A stretch of DNA of 64,000 bases. It comes from Cellulomonas sp. 73-145. Lineage in GTDB: Bacteria; Actinomycetota; Actinomycetes; Actinomycetales; Cellulomonadaceae. The notes beneath the pieces were generated by a model, which was not told where the DNA came from, searched no databases, and saw only the letters and a program-made list of their open reading frames with translations. The first letter of the stretch is position 1; every line of letters begins with the position of its first letter. The translations under genes were made by a program, and so were the position numbers. The DNA is taken from assembly GCA_001898185.1 (NCBI GenBank), contig MKTI01000001.1, forward strand, positions 124,001-188,000. The letters are read 5' to 3'. This document shows, piece by piece, positions 11,713 through 19,960 of this stretch.

Positions 11713-13512
11713 ATGAGCAACCAGCTTCCGATCGACGAGTACGCCGTGCTCGGGGACGGCCGTACGGCCGCCCTCGTCTCCCGCCGGGGGTCCGTGGACT
11801 GGTTGTGCCTGCCACGGTTCGACTCGCGCGCCTGCTTCGCCGCCCTTCTCGGCGACGCGGACAACGGCCGCTGGGTCCTCACGGTCCCCGACGCCGAGAG
11901 CGTGACCCGGTGCTACCTGGACGACTCGTTCGTCCTGGAGACGACGTACGAGTGCCCGACCGGCACCGCCGTGGTGCAGGAGTCGATGCCGCTCGGCGAC
12001 GGCCGTGCGGACCTCGTCCGGCGCATCACGTGCACGCGCGGTCACGTGGACGTCCTGCACGAGTGGGTCGTGCGGTTCGGCTACGGGCAGTACCGGCCGT
12101 GGGTCCAGCGCGTGACCGACTCCGACGGCAGGCCGGCCATCCACGCGATCGCCGGACCGGACTCACTGGTGCTCCACGGCGACCGCCTGCCCAAGGCGGT
12201 GCGCAACCGGCACGAGGACCGCTTCACGATGCACTCCGGCGAGTCGGTCACCCTGACCCTGACGTGGTCGCCGTCGTGGCAGCCGGTCGCCTGCATCGGC
12301 GACGTCGCCGAGGGACTGGCTGCGAGCGCACGGCTCTGGCGATCCTGGGCTGCCCAGGCGGACGTGCCGGGGCCGTACCGGCAGGCCGTGGTGCGCTCGC
12401 TGCTCGTCCTGCGGCTGCTCACCCACGCGGAGACGGGCGGCATCGTCGCTGCCGTCACCACGTCGCTGCCGGAGACCTTCGGCGGCGGGCGCAACTGGGA
12501 CTACCGGTTCACGTGGCTGCGCGACGCGGCCCTGACCCTCGAGGCGCTGCTGGAGCACGGCTACCTGCACGAGACCGAGCACTGGCGCAGCTGGCTGCTG
12601 CGCGCCGTGGCCGGGGACGCCGTGGACATGCAGATCATGTACCGCCTCGACGGGGCGCGGGAGCTGAGCGAGCGGACGCTGGACCACCTGCCCGGCTATG
12701 CGGACTCCAAGCCGGTCCGGATCGGCAACGCCGCCTCGGGGCAGGTGCAGCACGACGTGCTGGGCGAGGTGATGTGCGCCCTCGAGATGGCCCGGGCCGC
12801 CGGGATCGAGGAGACGCCCACCTCGTGGGCCCTCCAGCGCAACCTCATCGACCATCTCGTGGAGACGTGGCGGGAACCCGACGCCGGCATCTGGGAGTCG
12901 CGCGGCCGTCCGCGTGCCTTCACGCACTCGCGGGCCATGACGTGGGCCGCGCTGGACCGCGCGGTCAAGGCGGTCGAGGCCCTCGGGGTCCCCGGCGACG
13001 TGGACCGGTGGCGGGCCGAGCGGGACGCAGCGCACGCCGACGTCCTGGCGCACGGGTGGTCCGACGCGGCCGGCAGCTTCGTGCAGTACCCGGGCGCCAC
13101 CCACACGGACGCGTCGCTGCTGCAGATGTTCCAGGTGGACTTCCTGCCGCCGACCGACCCCCGCATGCTGGCCACGCTCGACGCGATCCGCAAGGAGCTG
13201 GAGGTCTCCCCCGGCCTGCTGCTGCGCTACCGCGCCGACAAGACGGACGACGGCGTGGGCGGACAGGAGAACCCGTTCCTCGCCTGCTCGTTCTGGCTGG
13301 CGGACGCGCTCGCTCGGGCGGACCGGGTGGACGAGGCGCGCGAGGTCCTCGACGTCCTGGTCGGGCTGACCAACGACGTCGGGCTGCTCGCCGAGCAGTA
13401 CGACCCGGAGCACCGGCGGATGGCCGGCAACACCCCGCAGGCGCTGTCGCACCTGGCGCTGGTCCGGGCGGTGCACCAGTACGAGCTCGCCCAGCGCCGG
13501 CGCACGCCATGA
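11713..13512 (+). CDS. Glycoside hydrolase family 15 protein (glucoamylase/trehalase-like)
   Basis: 599-residue (alpha/alpha)6-barrel type enzyme of the GH15 family, which includes bacterial glucoamylases and actinobacterial trehalases. The segment [26 protein letters not shown] is the family hallmark, and [33 protein letters not shown] is the conserved N-terminus. No signal peptide, so it is cytosolic. The start could be the ATG at 11713 ([10 protein letters not shown]) or the in-frame ATG at 11704; neither has a strong ribosome site. It overlaps the next gene by 4 bp (ATGA). Trehalose or maltodextrin turnover is likely, but the substrate is not decidable here. Confidence 0.88.
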   Translation: MSNQLPIDEYAVLGDGRTAALVSRRGSVDWLCLPRFDSRACFAALLGDADNGRWVLTVPDAESVTRCYLDDSFVLETTYECPTGTAVVQESMPLGDGRADLVRRITCTRGHVDVLHEWVVRFGYGQYRPWVQRVTDSDGRPAIHAIAGPDSLVLHGDRLPKAVRNRHEDRFTMHSGESVTLTLTWSPSWQPVACIGDVAEGLAASARLWRSWAAQADVPGPYRQAVVRSLLVLRLLTHAETGGIVAAVTTSLPETFGGGRNWDYRFTWLRDAALTLEALLEHGYLHETEHWRSWLLRAVAGDAVDMQIMYRLDGARELSERTLDHLPGYADSKPVRIGNAASGQVQHDVLGEVMCALEMARAAGIEETPTSWALQRNLIDHLVETWREPDAGIWESRGRPRAFTHSRAMTWAALDRAVKAVEALGVPGDVDRWRAERDAAHADVLAHGWSDAAGSFVQYPGATHTDASLLQMFQVDFLPPTDPRMLATLDAIRKELEVSPGLLLRYRADKTDDGVGGQENPFLACSFWLADALARADRVDEAREVLDVLVGLTNDVGLLAEQYDPEHRRMAGNTPQALSHLALVRAVHQYELAQRRRTP

Positions 13513-14216
13513 CCTACAGCGGTGACGTCCGGCCGGGCGGCCCCAGCGACGTGCGAGTGCTGGACGAGGTCGAGATCCGCAAGGCGTCGGTGGGTCCGAT
13601 GGACAACAACGCCTACCTGGTCACGTGCCGCAGGACGGGCGCACAGCTCCTGGTCGACGCGGCCGCCGACCCGGAGCGCCTGCTCGCGCTGGTGCGCGAG
13701 GGCGCGGCGTCGGCTCGGCTGGACGGGATCGTCACGACCCACCGTCACCCGGACCACCTGTCGGCACTGGCGTCGGTGGTGGCGGTCACGGGAGCGCCCC
13801 TGCTGGCCGGAGCGCCGGACGCCGACGCGGTCGCGGCGGCCGCGGACCGGCCGGTACAGCGTCGGCTGCAGGACGGCGACACGATCGCGGTCGGTCACGC
13901 CGTCCTCGAGGTGATCGCGCTGCGCGGCCACACGCCGGGCTCCATCGCCCTCGTCTACCGCGAGCCGGAGCACGCGGACGAGGCGGACGCCGTCGCAGGG
14001 AGGGCGCACCTGTTCACCGGCGACAGCCTGTTCCCCGGCGGGGTCGGCGCGACCGGCAACGACAGGGCGCGGTTCGACCAGCTGTTCCTCGACGTGACGG
14101 AACGGATCTTCGACCGGTTCGACGACACCGCCTGGGTCTATCCCGGGCACGGGCCCGACACGACCCTGGGTGCCGAGCGACCTCAGCTGGACGCCTGGCG
14201 GGCGCGCGGCTGGTGA
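13509..14216 (+). CDS. MBL-fold metallo-hydrolase (glyoxalase II-like)
   Basis: 235 residues with the metallo-beta-lactamase motif THRHPDHLSAL (residues about 78-88), HTPGSIALVY, GDSLFPGG and a terminal YPGHGPDTT. This order fits the glyoxalase II / MBL hydrolase group with a binuclear metal site. The starting ATG overlaps the GH15 stop codon, so the two are translationally coupled. The product may be a thioester hydrolase; the substrate is unknown. It converges with the acyl ligase gene 25 bp away. Confidence 0.9.
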   Translation: MTYSGDVRPGGPSDVRVLDEVEIRKASVGPMDNNAYLVTCRRTGAQLLVDAAADPERLLALVREGAASARLDGIVTTHRHPDHLSALASVVAVTGAPLLAGAPDADAVAAAADRPVQRRLQDGDTIAVGHAVLEVIALRGHTPGSIALVYREPEHADEADAVAGRAHLFTGDSLFPGGVGATGNDRARFDQLFLDVTERIFDRFDDTAWVYPGHGPDTTLGAERPQLDAWRARGW

Positions 14217-14241
14217 GCCGCGGCTCGCGCCGGGAAGGGCC

Positions 14242-15957
14242 TCACTGCTCGGCGGGCAGGACCACCTGGGCCTTGGCGAGGTTGTCCCGGACCACACGCC
14301 GGAGCACCTTGCCGACCTGCGACCTCGGGAGGTCCGGCAGCACCACGAGTCGACGTGGGACCGCGTAGCGGGCCAGCCGAGCCTCGCACCAGTGGCGCAC
14401 CGCGTCGAGGTCGATGCCGTGCGCGCCCTCCTCCAGCACCACCGCGGCGACCACGCTCTCCCCGTGCTCCCCCGCCGGCTCGCCGACCACGGCCACGTCC
14501 GCGATGCCCGGCATCGTCCGCAGATGGTCCTCCACCTGCGACGGGTACACCTTGAACCCGCCGCTGACGATCATCTCCTTGAGCCGGTCGACCAGGACGA
14601 CGAAGCCGTCGGGGTCGACGTGCACGATGTCGCCCGTGCGCAGCCAGCCGCCGGCCAGGAGCTGGTGCGCGGTCTCGTCCGGCCGGTTCCAGTAGCCGGC
14701 GAACACCTGCGGACCGGCCACCAGAAGCTCACCCTGCTCACCGGGCAGCACGTCGCGCTCGGGGTCGTCCTGCGAGACGACGCGGATCCGCGTCGACGGG
14801 AACGGCATGCCCAGCGCGCCCGGGCGCCGTGCCGGGCTCAGGGGGTTGCCGAGCGCGACCGGCGACGTCTCGGTCATGCCATAGCCCTCCACCGCGAGGC
14901 CTCCGGTCAGCCGCTCCCACCGCTCGGCGGTCGACCGGGGCAGCGCCATCGCGCCGCTGAGGGCGCACCGGAAGGACGTCAGGTCGGCGCCCGTCCGTTC
15001 GGCCGCGACCCCGAGCCGTTCGAGCATCGGCGGCACGGCGGGCAGGAAGGTGCCGGGGCGGCGACGCTGCGCGGCGAGCACGGTCGCGGGGTCGAACGAC
15101 GGGAAGACCACCTGGGTGGCTGCGATACCCGTGCCGTAGAGGAGGCACAGGGTCATCCCGAACGCGTGGAAGTAGGGCAGCACGGAGTACACCACCTCGA
15201 CGCCGTCCTGCGCACCGGTCCACGCGCGGCCCTGCGTCACGTTGGCCACCAGGTTGCGGTGCGTGAGCACGGCACCCTTCGGGGTGCCCGTGGTGCCGCC
15301 CGTGTACTGCAGCAGCGCGACGTCCGACGCGTCCGCCGCCGGATGGTCGGCCGGCAGCGGGGCCGCCGCCGCGACGAGGCGGTGCCACGACGGGACGCCG
15401 CTCGGGACCGCCGGTCCGCAGAGGGCGGCACGCATCGTGCGCGCCTTGGGCACGGGGAGGTGCAGAGCGAGGCGCGAGTGCAGCGGCAGGTCCTGCGCCA
15501 GGTCCACCGACACGACGGTGCGCAGCGCCGGCCCGCGGGCCGCCAGCACCGACGGCACCGCCTTGCGCCAGACGAGCGCCACGCAGGCACCGCTGTCCGC
15601 GAGCTGGTGCCGCAGCGACTCGACCGCGTACGTCGGGTTGTGCTCGACGACGACCGCGCCGATCCGGAGCACCGCGTGCACCGCGACGACGTGCGAGGTG
15701 CTGTTCGGCAGGACCAGCGCGACCCGGTCCCCTCGGCGGACGCCGAGCTCTACGAGCACCGCCGCCGCACGGGAGACGCGGTCGGCGAGCCGGCGGTAGG
15801 TCGTGGTCGCACCGAGGAAGTCGACGGCGACACGGTCCGGGAACGACGTGGCGGCACGGTCGAGCGCCGCGCTCAGCGGCTCGTCGGCGACGTCGACCTC
15901 TCGCGGGACCGACGTCGTGGGCGAGCTGTGAGTGGTCGGTCCTGACGTCGTCGGCAC
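14242..15957 (-). CDS. Long-chain fatty acid--CoA ligase (AMP-forming)
   Basis: 571-residue ANL-superfamily enzyme that activates a carboxylic acid to acyl-AMP and then acyl-CoA. The P-loop QYTGGTTGTPKGAVLTH, the motif VEGYGMTETSPVA, WLRTGDIVHVDPDGFV and the C-terminal hinge VDRLKEMIVSGGFKVYPSQVE with catalytic PRSQVGKVLRR are all present. The GTG at 15957 is the only upstream start before the operator; a later start is possible because the first 20 residues are low-complexity. It is transcribed after the acyl-CoA dehydrogenase but with its own promoter space carrying a large inverted repeat. Chain length is not predictable. Confidence 0.93.
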   Translation of the reverse strand: MPTTSGPTTHSSPTTSVPREVDVADEPLSAALDRAATSFPDRVAVDFLGATTTYRRLADRVSRAAAVLVELGVRRGDRVALVLPNSTSHVVAVHAVLRIGAVVVEHNPTYAVESLRHQLADSGACVALVWRKAVPSVLAARGPALRTVVSVDLAQDLPLHSRLALHLPVPKARTMRAALCGPAVPSGVPSWHRLVAAAAPLPADHPAADASDVALLQYTGGTTGTPKGAVLTHRNLVANVTQGRAWTGAQDGVEVVYSVLPYFHAFGMTLCLLYGTGIAATQVVFPSFDPATVLAAQRRRPGTFLPAVPPMLERLGVAAERTGADLTSFRCALSGAMALPRSTAERWERLTGGLAVEGYGMTETSPVALGNPLSPARRPGALGMPFPSTRIRVVSQDDPERDVLPGEQGELLVAGPQVFAGYWNRPDETAHQLLAGGWLRTGDIVHVDPDGFVVLVDRLKEMIVSGGFKVYPSQVEDHLRTMPGIADVAVVGEPAGEHGESVVAAVVLEEGAHGIDLDAVRHWCEARLARYAVPRRLVVLPDLPRSQVGKVLRRVVRDNLAKAQVVLPAEQ

Positions 15958-15969
15958 GCTTCCAGCGTA

Positions 15970-16002
15970 ACCTACGGCCGCGTAAGTTACGCGTCCGTAG
16001 GT
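15970..16002. promoter_or_regulatory. Nested inverted-repeat operator upstream of the acyl-CoA ligase
   Basis: A 33-bp dyad with 16-bp arms, one mismatch and a single central base. The outer arms are ACCTACGG (15970-15977) and CCGTAGGT (15995-16002); the inner arms are CGCGTAA (15979-15985) and TTACGCG (15987-15993). It sits 13 bp before the ligase GTG. The form suggests a dimer-of-dimers site for a TetR-type fatty-acid regulator; no such regulator gene is adjacent. Similar CTACG/CGTAG boxes precede lipid genes in actinobacteria, to my recollection. Confidence 0.7.
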
Positions 16003-16018
16003 CCCGTGGCGCGCACCT

Positions 16019-17185
16019 TCACCGAGCGTTCACCGCGCCCAGGACGGACTGCGCGACGGTCGCGTGGGCGGACTCGTCGTCCGACGGGTGGTAGATCCCC
16101 GCGAGCACGTCGCGATAGAGGCGGTTCAGCTCGTTGCCGGCGTAGTAGGCGGCTCCGCCGCTGACGCGCAGCGCGAGGTCGACGACGACCCGGGCCGACT
16201 CGGTGGCACGCACCTTGAGCCCCACGAGCTGGGCGAACAGCCGTGCTCCGTGGTCCACCCGCTCGTCCACGTCCCGCGCGAGGGCGAACACCTGGAGCTC
16301 GGCACCGTCCTGAGCCAGGGCGGCATCGGCGATCTTCCACCGGATGTCCGGGTCGTCGGCGTAGCTGCGCCCGTCGTACTTCATCGACGTGCGTCGCCGG
16401 GCGTTGGCCGCGCCGAGCTCCAGGGCCCGCCGTCCGATGCCCGTGTACACGGCGGCGAGCAGGATCTCGAAGACGGAGAAGAGCGCGACGATGTAGGGGT
16501 CGGCGCTGGGCCCGAGCGGCAGCCGCCGGACGATGCGGTCCGGCGGCGCGTAGGCGCCCTCCAGGTGCGTCGTCGCCGACTGGGTCGCGCGCATCCCCAG
16601 GGTGTCCCAGTCCTCGCCGACGGTCACGCCGCCCTGCTCGCGGGCCACGACCCCGTGGACCAGACGGGGGTCCGAGGGGTCCGCGTCGTCGAGGCCGAAG
16701 GTCGCGAGGCGCGTCCAGACCGGCGACAGCGACGTGAAGATCTTGGTGCCGACGTACCGGTAGCCGCCGTCGGCCGCGCGCTCGGCACGGGTACGTGAAC
16801 CGAACATCACCAGGTCGTTCCCCGCCTCGGAGTTGCCGAACGCGAACACCTCCCCGGCCGCCGCGTCCTGCAGCACGAACCGCATCGAGTCGTCACCGTC
16901 GGCCGCGAGGAGGGCGGCCATCCCGGTCACCACCAGGTGCATGTTCACCGCCAGAGCGGTGGCCGGCGCGGCGGCCGCGAGACGGACCTGCTCCCGGGCG
17001 ACCTCCTCGAGGGTCAGCCCGGCACCGCCGAGCTCCGCAGGGACGAACGCCGTCAGGTACCCCGCGGCATGCAGGTCGGCGAGGTCGTCGTGCGGGAACG
17101 TGTTGTCGCGGTCGTGCACCGGAGCACGGTCGTGGACCCGGGCGATCAGGTCGTCGGTGAGCAACGTGCGGTGATGACGAGGCAT
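16019..17185 (-). CDS. Acyl-CoA dehydrogenase family protein
   Basis: 388-residue flavoprotein that introduces a double bond in an acyl-CoA. The start ATG at 17185 gives MPRHHRTLLTDDLIARV; upstream in-frame sequence is not family-like. The N-terminal helical domain contains ELGGAGLTLEEVAREQVRLAAA, the middle beta domain GEVFAFGNSEAGNDLVMFGSRT and the C-terminal domain AQLVGLKVRATESARVVVDLALRVSGG. The usual catalytic Glu region is not obvious, so it may be one of the divergent ACAD-like or monooxygenase-like members. It is 61 bp upstream of the ligase gene on the same strand. Confidence 0.88.
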   Translation of the reverse strand: MPRHHRTLLTDDLIARVHDRAPVHDRDNTFPHDDLADLHAAGYLTAFVPAELGGAGLTLEEVAREQVRLAAAAPATALAVNMHLVVTGMAALLAADGDDSMRFVLQDAAAGEVFAFGNSEAGNDLVMFGSRTRAERAADGGYRYVGTKIFTSLSPVWTRLATFGLDDADPSDPRLVHGVVAREQGGVTVGEDWDTLGMRATQSATTHLEGAYAPPDRIVRRLPLGPSADPYIVALFSVFEILLAAVYTGIGRRALELGAANARRRTSMKYDGRSYADDPDIRWKIADAALAQDGAELQVFALARDVDERVDHGARLFAQLVGLKVRATESARVVVDLALRVSGGAAYYAGNELNRLYRDVLAGIYHPSDDESAHATVAQSVLGAVNAR

Positions 17186-17283
17186 GCACGTCACTCTGCC
17201 ATCGTCCCGGCCACCGACCACGGCCCCGGCTCGGGTCACCGTTCCGGCTGGGGCCACCGCACCGGCTCGGGCACGATAGGACG

Positions 17284-17574
17284 ATGACCACCTACGCCGT
17301 TCGCTACACGTACGACGAGCGCGCCGACGTGCGCGACCAGGTCCGCCCGGAGCACCGCGCATGGCTGGCCGGTCAGGCCGACCGCGGCGCCCTGCTCGGC
17401 TCCGGGCCCTTCGCCGACGGCGAGCCCGGCGCCCTGCTGGTGTTCCGTGCCACCGACGCGGAGGCGCTGGCCCAGCTGCTCGCCCAGGACCCGTTCGCCC
17501 GTGAAGGCCTGGTCCGCACGACGGACGTGCGGGCCTGGGACGTCATCCTCGGTCCCTGGTCCACGAGCCTCTGA
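17284..17574 (+). CDS. YciI-like protein
   Basis: 96 residues with the YciI ferredoxin-like fold pattern: VRPEHRAWLAGQADRGALLGSGPFADG, followed by a hydrophobic strand, ARDPF-like AQDPFAREGLV and a terminal WDVILGPW. The conserved His and Asp of this family (EHRAWL, QDPF) are present. Function is unknown in general; a dehydrochlorinase-like activity has been suggested for some members. It stands alone between the acyl-CoA dehydrogenase (divergent) and the TerC pair (convergent). Confidence 0.85.
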   Translation: MTTYAVRYTYDERADVRDQVRPEHRAWLAGQADRGALLGSGPFADGEPGALLVFRATDAEALAQLLAQDPFAREGLVRTTDVRAWDVILGPWSTSL

Positions 17575-17639
17575 GGCCACTCGGCGCTCGGGCGGCCGGA
17601 CGCGGACGCGGCTGCGGTCCGACCGTCTCGCAACAGCGG

Positions 17640-18695
17640 TCAGCGCTCCAGCGCTCCGGTCTCGTCGGCCGCCGGCCCGTCGGCCCGGTCGCCGATCGGC
17701 CGCCCGAGCCGGCCCGGCAGACGGTGCCGGTTCGCGTGCACGACGCTCGCGGCGGTCGCCGCTCCCAAGGAGCCGGCGATCACCACCAGCGACACCCAGG
17801 TCGGCACCTCCGGCGCCCAGCCGACCGCACGGCCGCCATTGACGAACGGCACGGTGTTGCTCCGGAGCGCCTCCGAGACCAGCTTCAGACCGATGAAGCC
17901 GAGGATGGCGGCCAGCCCGTACGGCAGGTACACGATGCGGTCCAGCACGCCGCCGAGCAGGAAGAACAGCTGGCGCAGACCCATCAGCGCGAAGACGTTC
18001 GACGTGAAGACGATGAACGGGTCGTGGGTCAGGCCGAAGATCGCCGGGATGGAGTCGAAGGCGAACAGCACGTCCGTGGTGCCGATGGCCAGGAAGACCA
18101 CCAGCAGCGGGGTGAACATGCGACGCCCGTCGACCACCGTGCGGACCGCACCGCCGTCGTACTCGCGGGAGATCGGCCAGAACCGGCGTGCCGCCCGGAC
18201 GAGGACGTTCTCGTGGTACTCGTCGTCACCGCTCTCGCCGCCCCGCAGCAGGTGCACCGCCGTGTACACCAGGAACGCGCCGAACACGTAGAACACCCAG
18301 CTGTACCGCGTCACCACCGCGGCACCCGCGAGGATGAACCCGCCGCGCAGCACCAGCGCGATGATGATGCCGACCAGGAGCACCTTCTGCTGGTGGTCCC
18401 GCGGCACGGCGAACGCCGACATGATCAGGACGAACACGAACAGGTTGTCCACGGACAGGCTGTACTCGGTCAACCAGCCCGCGATGAACTCCCCCGCCGG
18501 GACCGCACCGCCCACGACGCCGACCAGCGCCGCGAACACCAGGGCGAGCACGACGTACACGGCCACCCACCGGAGGCTCTCGCGGGTGGACGGCACGTGT
18601 GGCCGGCGGCCGATCACCGCCAGGTCTGCCATGAGCAGACCGACGACGGCGATGAGCGACACGACCTGGAAGAGCACCGGCATCTCGTGGGTCAT
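17640..18695 (-). CDS. TerC-family membrane metal exporter (second of tandem pair)
   Basis: 351-residue multi-pass protein of the TerC/Alx family, linked in several bacteria to Mn(II) export and metalation of secreted proteins. Signature segments are SVDNLFVFVLIMSAFAVPRDHQQKVLLVGI and VLFAFDSIPAIFGLTHDPFIVFTSNVFALMGLRQLFFLL, with the membrane-embedded acidic residues. About eight hydrophobic helices are seen. It overlaps the stop of the upstream paralog by 4 bp (ATGA). Control by the Mn-type riboswitch ahead of the first paralog is inferred for both. Confidence 0.93.
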   Translation of the reverse strand: MTHEMPVLFQVVSLIAVVGLLMADLAVIGRRPHVPSTRESLRWVAVYVVLALVFAALVGVVGGAVPAGEFIAGWLTEYSLSVDNLFVFVLIMSAFAVPRDHQQKVLLVGIIIALVLRGGFILAGAAVVTRYSWVFYVFGAFLVYTAVHLLRGGESGDDEYHENVLVRAARRFWPISREYDGGAVRTVVDGRRMFTPLLVVFLAIGTTDVLFAFDSIPAIFGLTHDPFIVFTSNVFALMGLRQLFFLLGGVLDRIVYLPYGLAAILGFIGLKLVSEALRSNTVPFVNGGRAVGWAPEVPTWVSLVVIAGSLGAATAASVVHANRHRLPGRLGRPIGDRADGPAADETGALER

Positions 18696-19711
18696 CGGGT
18701 GGGGTCCCCTTCGGTGTCGGCGGCGCTGACGGTGCTCCGGTCACCCGCGGGGCGGTGCCGGGTGCTCAGCAGGGAGGCGGCGGTGGTCACGGCCAGGACG
18801 GCGACGATCACCACGAGGGAGGCAGCGGTCGGGATCTCCGGGACGGCGACGTGCTCCCCGCCGTTGACGAACGGCAGCTCGTTGGTGTGCAGCGCGTGCA
18901 GCACCAGCTTCGCGCCGATGAACGCGAGGATCACGGCGAGGCCGTAGGACAGGTAGACGAGCTTGTCGAGGAGCCCGTCGACCAGGAAGTACAGCTGCCG
19001 CAGCCCCAGGAGCGAGAACGCGTTGGCCGCGAAGACGAGGTACGTCTCCTGGGTCAGCCCGAAGATCGCCGGGATCGAGTCGACGGCGAACATCACGTCC
19101 GCCGAGCCGATCGCGATCATCACCACCAGCATCGGCGTGATCCAGCTGCGGCCGTCCCGACGGACGACCAGGTGGTCGCCCGCGTAGTCGTCGGTGACCC
19201 GGAACAGCCGACGCGTCAGCCGGAGCACCGCGTTCTCGTGGTACTCGCCCTCGTCCTCCCCCGCACGTAGCTGAGTCCATGCCGCGTAGAGCAGGAAGGC
19301 GCCGAAGACGTAGAACACCCAGGTCGCATGGGCGATCAGCGCGGCGCCGAGGAAGATGAACGCGGTCCGCAGCGCCAGGGCGACGGTGATGCCGGTCAGC
19401 AGCACCTTCTGCTGGTACCTCCGCGGGACGCGGAAGCTGGACATGATCAGGACGAAGACGAAGAGGTTGTCGACGGACAGGCTCTTCTCCGTCACGTACC
19501 CCGCGAAGTACTCCCCGCCCGGGCCCGACCCCCACACGGCCCACACCAGCACGCCGAACGCGACGGCGATCCCGACGTAGACGGCCGACCAGCGCGCCGC
19601 CTCCCGCAAGGACGGCTCGTGCACCGCCCGCACGTGGCCTAGGTAGTCGGCGACGAGCATCGCGAGGACGACGCCGACGGTCAGCGCCCACACCCAGCCT
19701 GGAACATCCAT
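18692..19711 (-). CDS. TerC-family membrane metal exporter (first of tandem pair)
   Basis: 339 residues from the ATG at 19711 (MDVPGWVWALTVGVVLAM). The ribosome site GGAGG lies 7 bases upstream and is part of a riboswitch expression platform. It shares SVDNLFVFVLIMSSFRVPRRYQQKVLL and VMFAVDSIPAIFGLTQETYLVFAANAFSLLGLRQLYFLV with its downstream neighbour, so the two are clear paralogs. The pairing of a yybP-ykoY-type aptamer with TerC strongly suggests manganese homeostasis. A start seven codons upstream would lie inside the loop region of the regulatory hairpin and is rejected. Confidence 0.93.
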   Translation of the reverse strand: MDVPGWVWALTVGVVLAMLVADYLGHVRAVHEPSLREAARWSAVYVGIAVAFGVLVWAVWGSGPGGEYFAGYVTEKSLSVDNLFVFVLIMSSFRVPRRYQQKVLLTGITVALALRTAFIFLGAALIAHATWVFYVFGAFLLYAAWTQLRAGEDEGEYHENAVLRLTRRLFRVTDDYAGDHLVVRRDGRSWITPMLVVMIAIGSADVMFAVDSIPAIFGLTQETYLVFAANAFSLLGLRQLYFLVDGLLDKLVYLSYGLAVILAFIGAKLVLHALHTNELPFVNGGEHVAVPEIPTAASLVVIVAVLAVTTAASLLSTRHRPAGDRSTVSAADTEGDPTR

Positions 19712-19717
19712 GGAACT

Positions 19718-19750
19718 ACCTCCGGTGCACATGACGAGATCACCGGAGGT
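19718..19750 (-). promoter_or_regulatory. Anti-Shine-Dalgarno hairpin of the riboswitch
   Basis: Ten bases around the terC ribosome site (19718-19727) pair perfectly with ten bases at the aptamer's 3' end (19741-19750), with a 13-nt loop. The same 3' strand is needed for aptamer helix P1, so the two folds exclude each other. This predicts translational ON control by Mn2+. Confidence 0.75.
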
Positions 19751-19860
19751 CTTCTCTGCCGCGGGCGGTCCATCTCAGCGTGCCCGGACCGACGTCACCG
19801 GGCCGGCTTCGTTGGCGACCGTGATGACGATGACGTCGTAAGGGAGTACTCCCCTCCGCC
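19741..19860 (-). ncRNA. yybP-ykoY (Mn2+) riboswitch upstream of terC pair
   Basis: On the minus strand the leader begins with CGGAGGGGAGTACTCCC, contains CGTCATCGTCATCACGG and the purine-rich GCTGAGAT, and ends with AGACCTCCGG. These are the conserved blocks of the yybP-ykoY class, which typically precedes TerC or Mn-efflux genes. The 5' CGGAGG and 3' CCTCCG form helix P1. The 3' strand (ACCTCCGGTG, plus 19741-19750) is also perfectly complementary to the terC ribosome-site region (plus 19718-19727). Ligand binding would therefore favour P1 and free the ribosome site. Confidence 0.85.
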
Positions 19861-19960
19861 GCCCAGTGTAGGCGACCCTTTCCGGGACGCGCTCCGCGGA
19901 CCGCCGGCCGCCGGCGCCGCGCCGGTCGACCCGGCGCTGCACTCCGGCGCCGGCCGGGGG

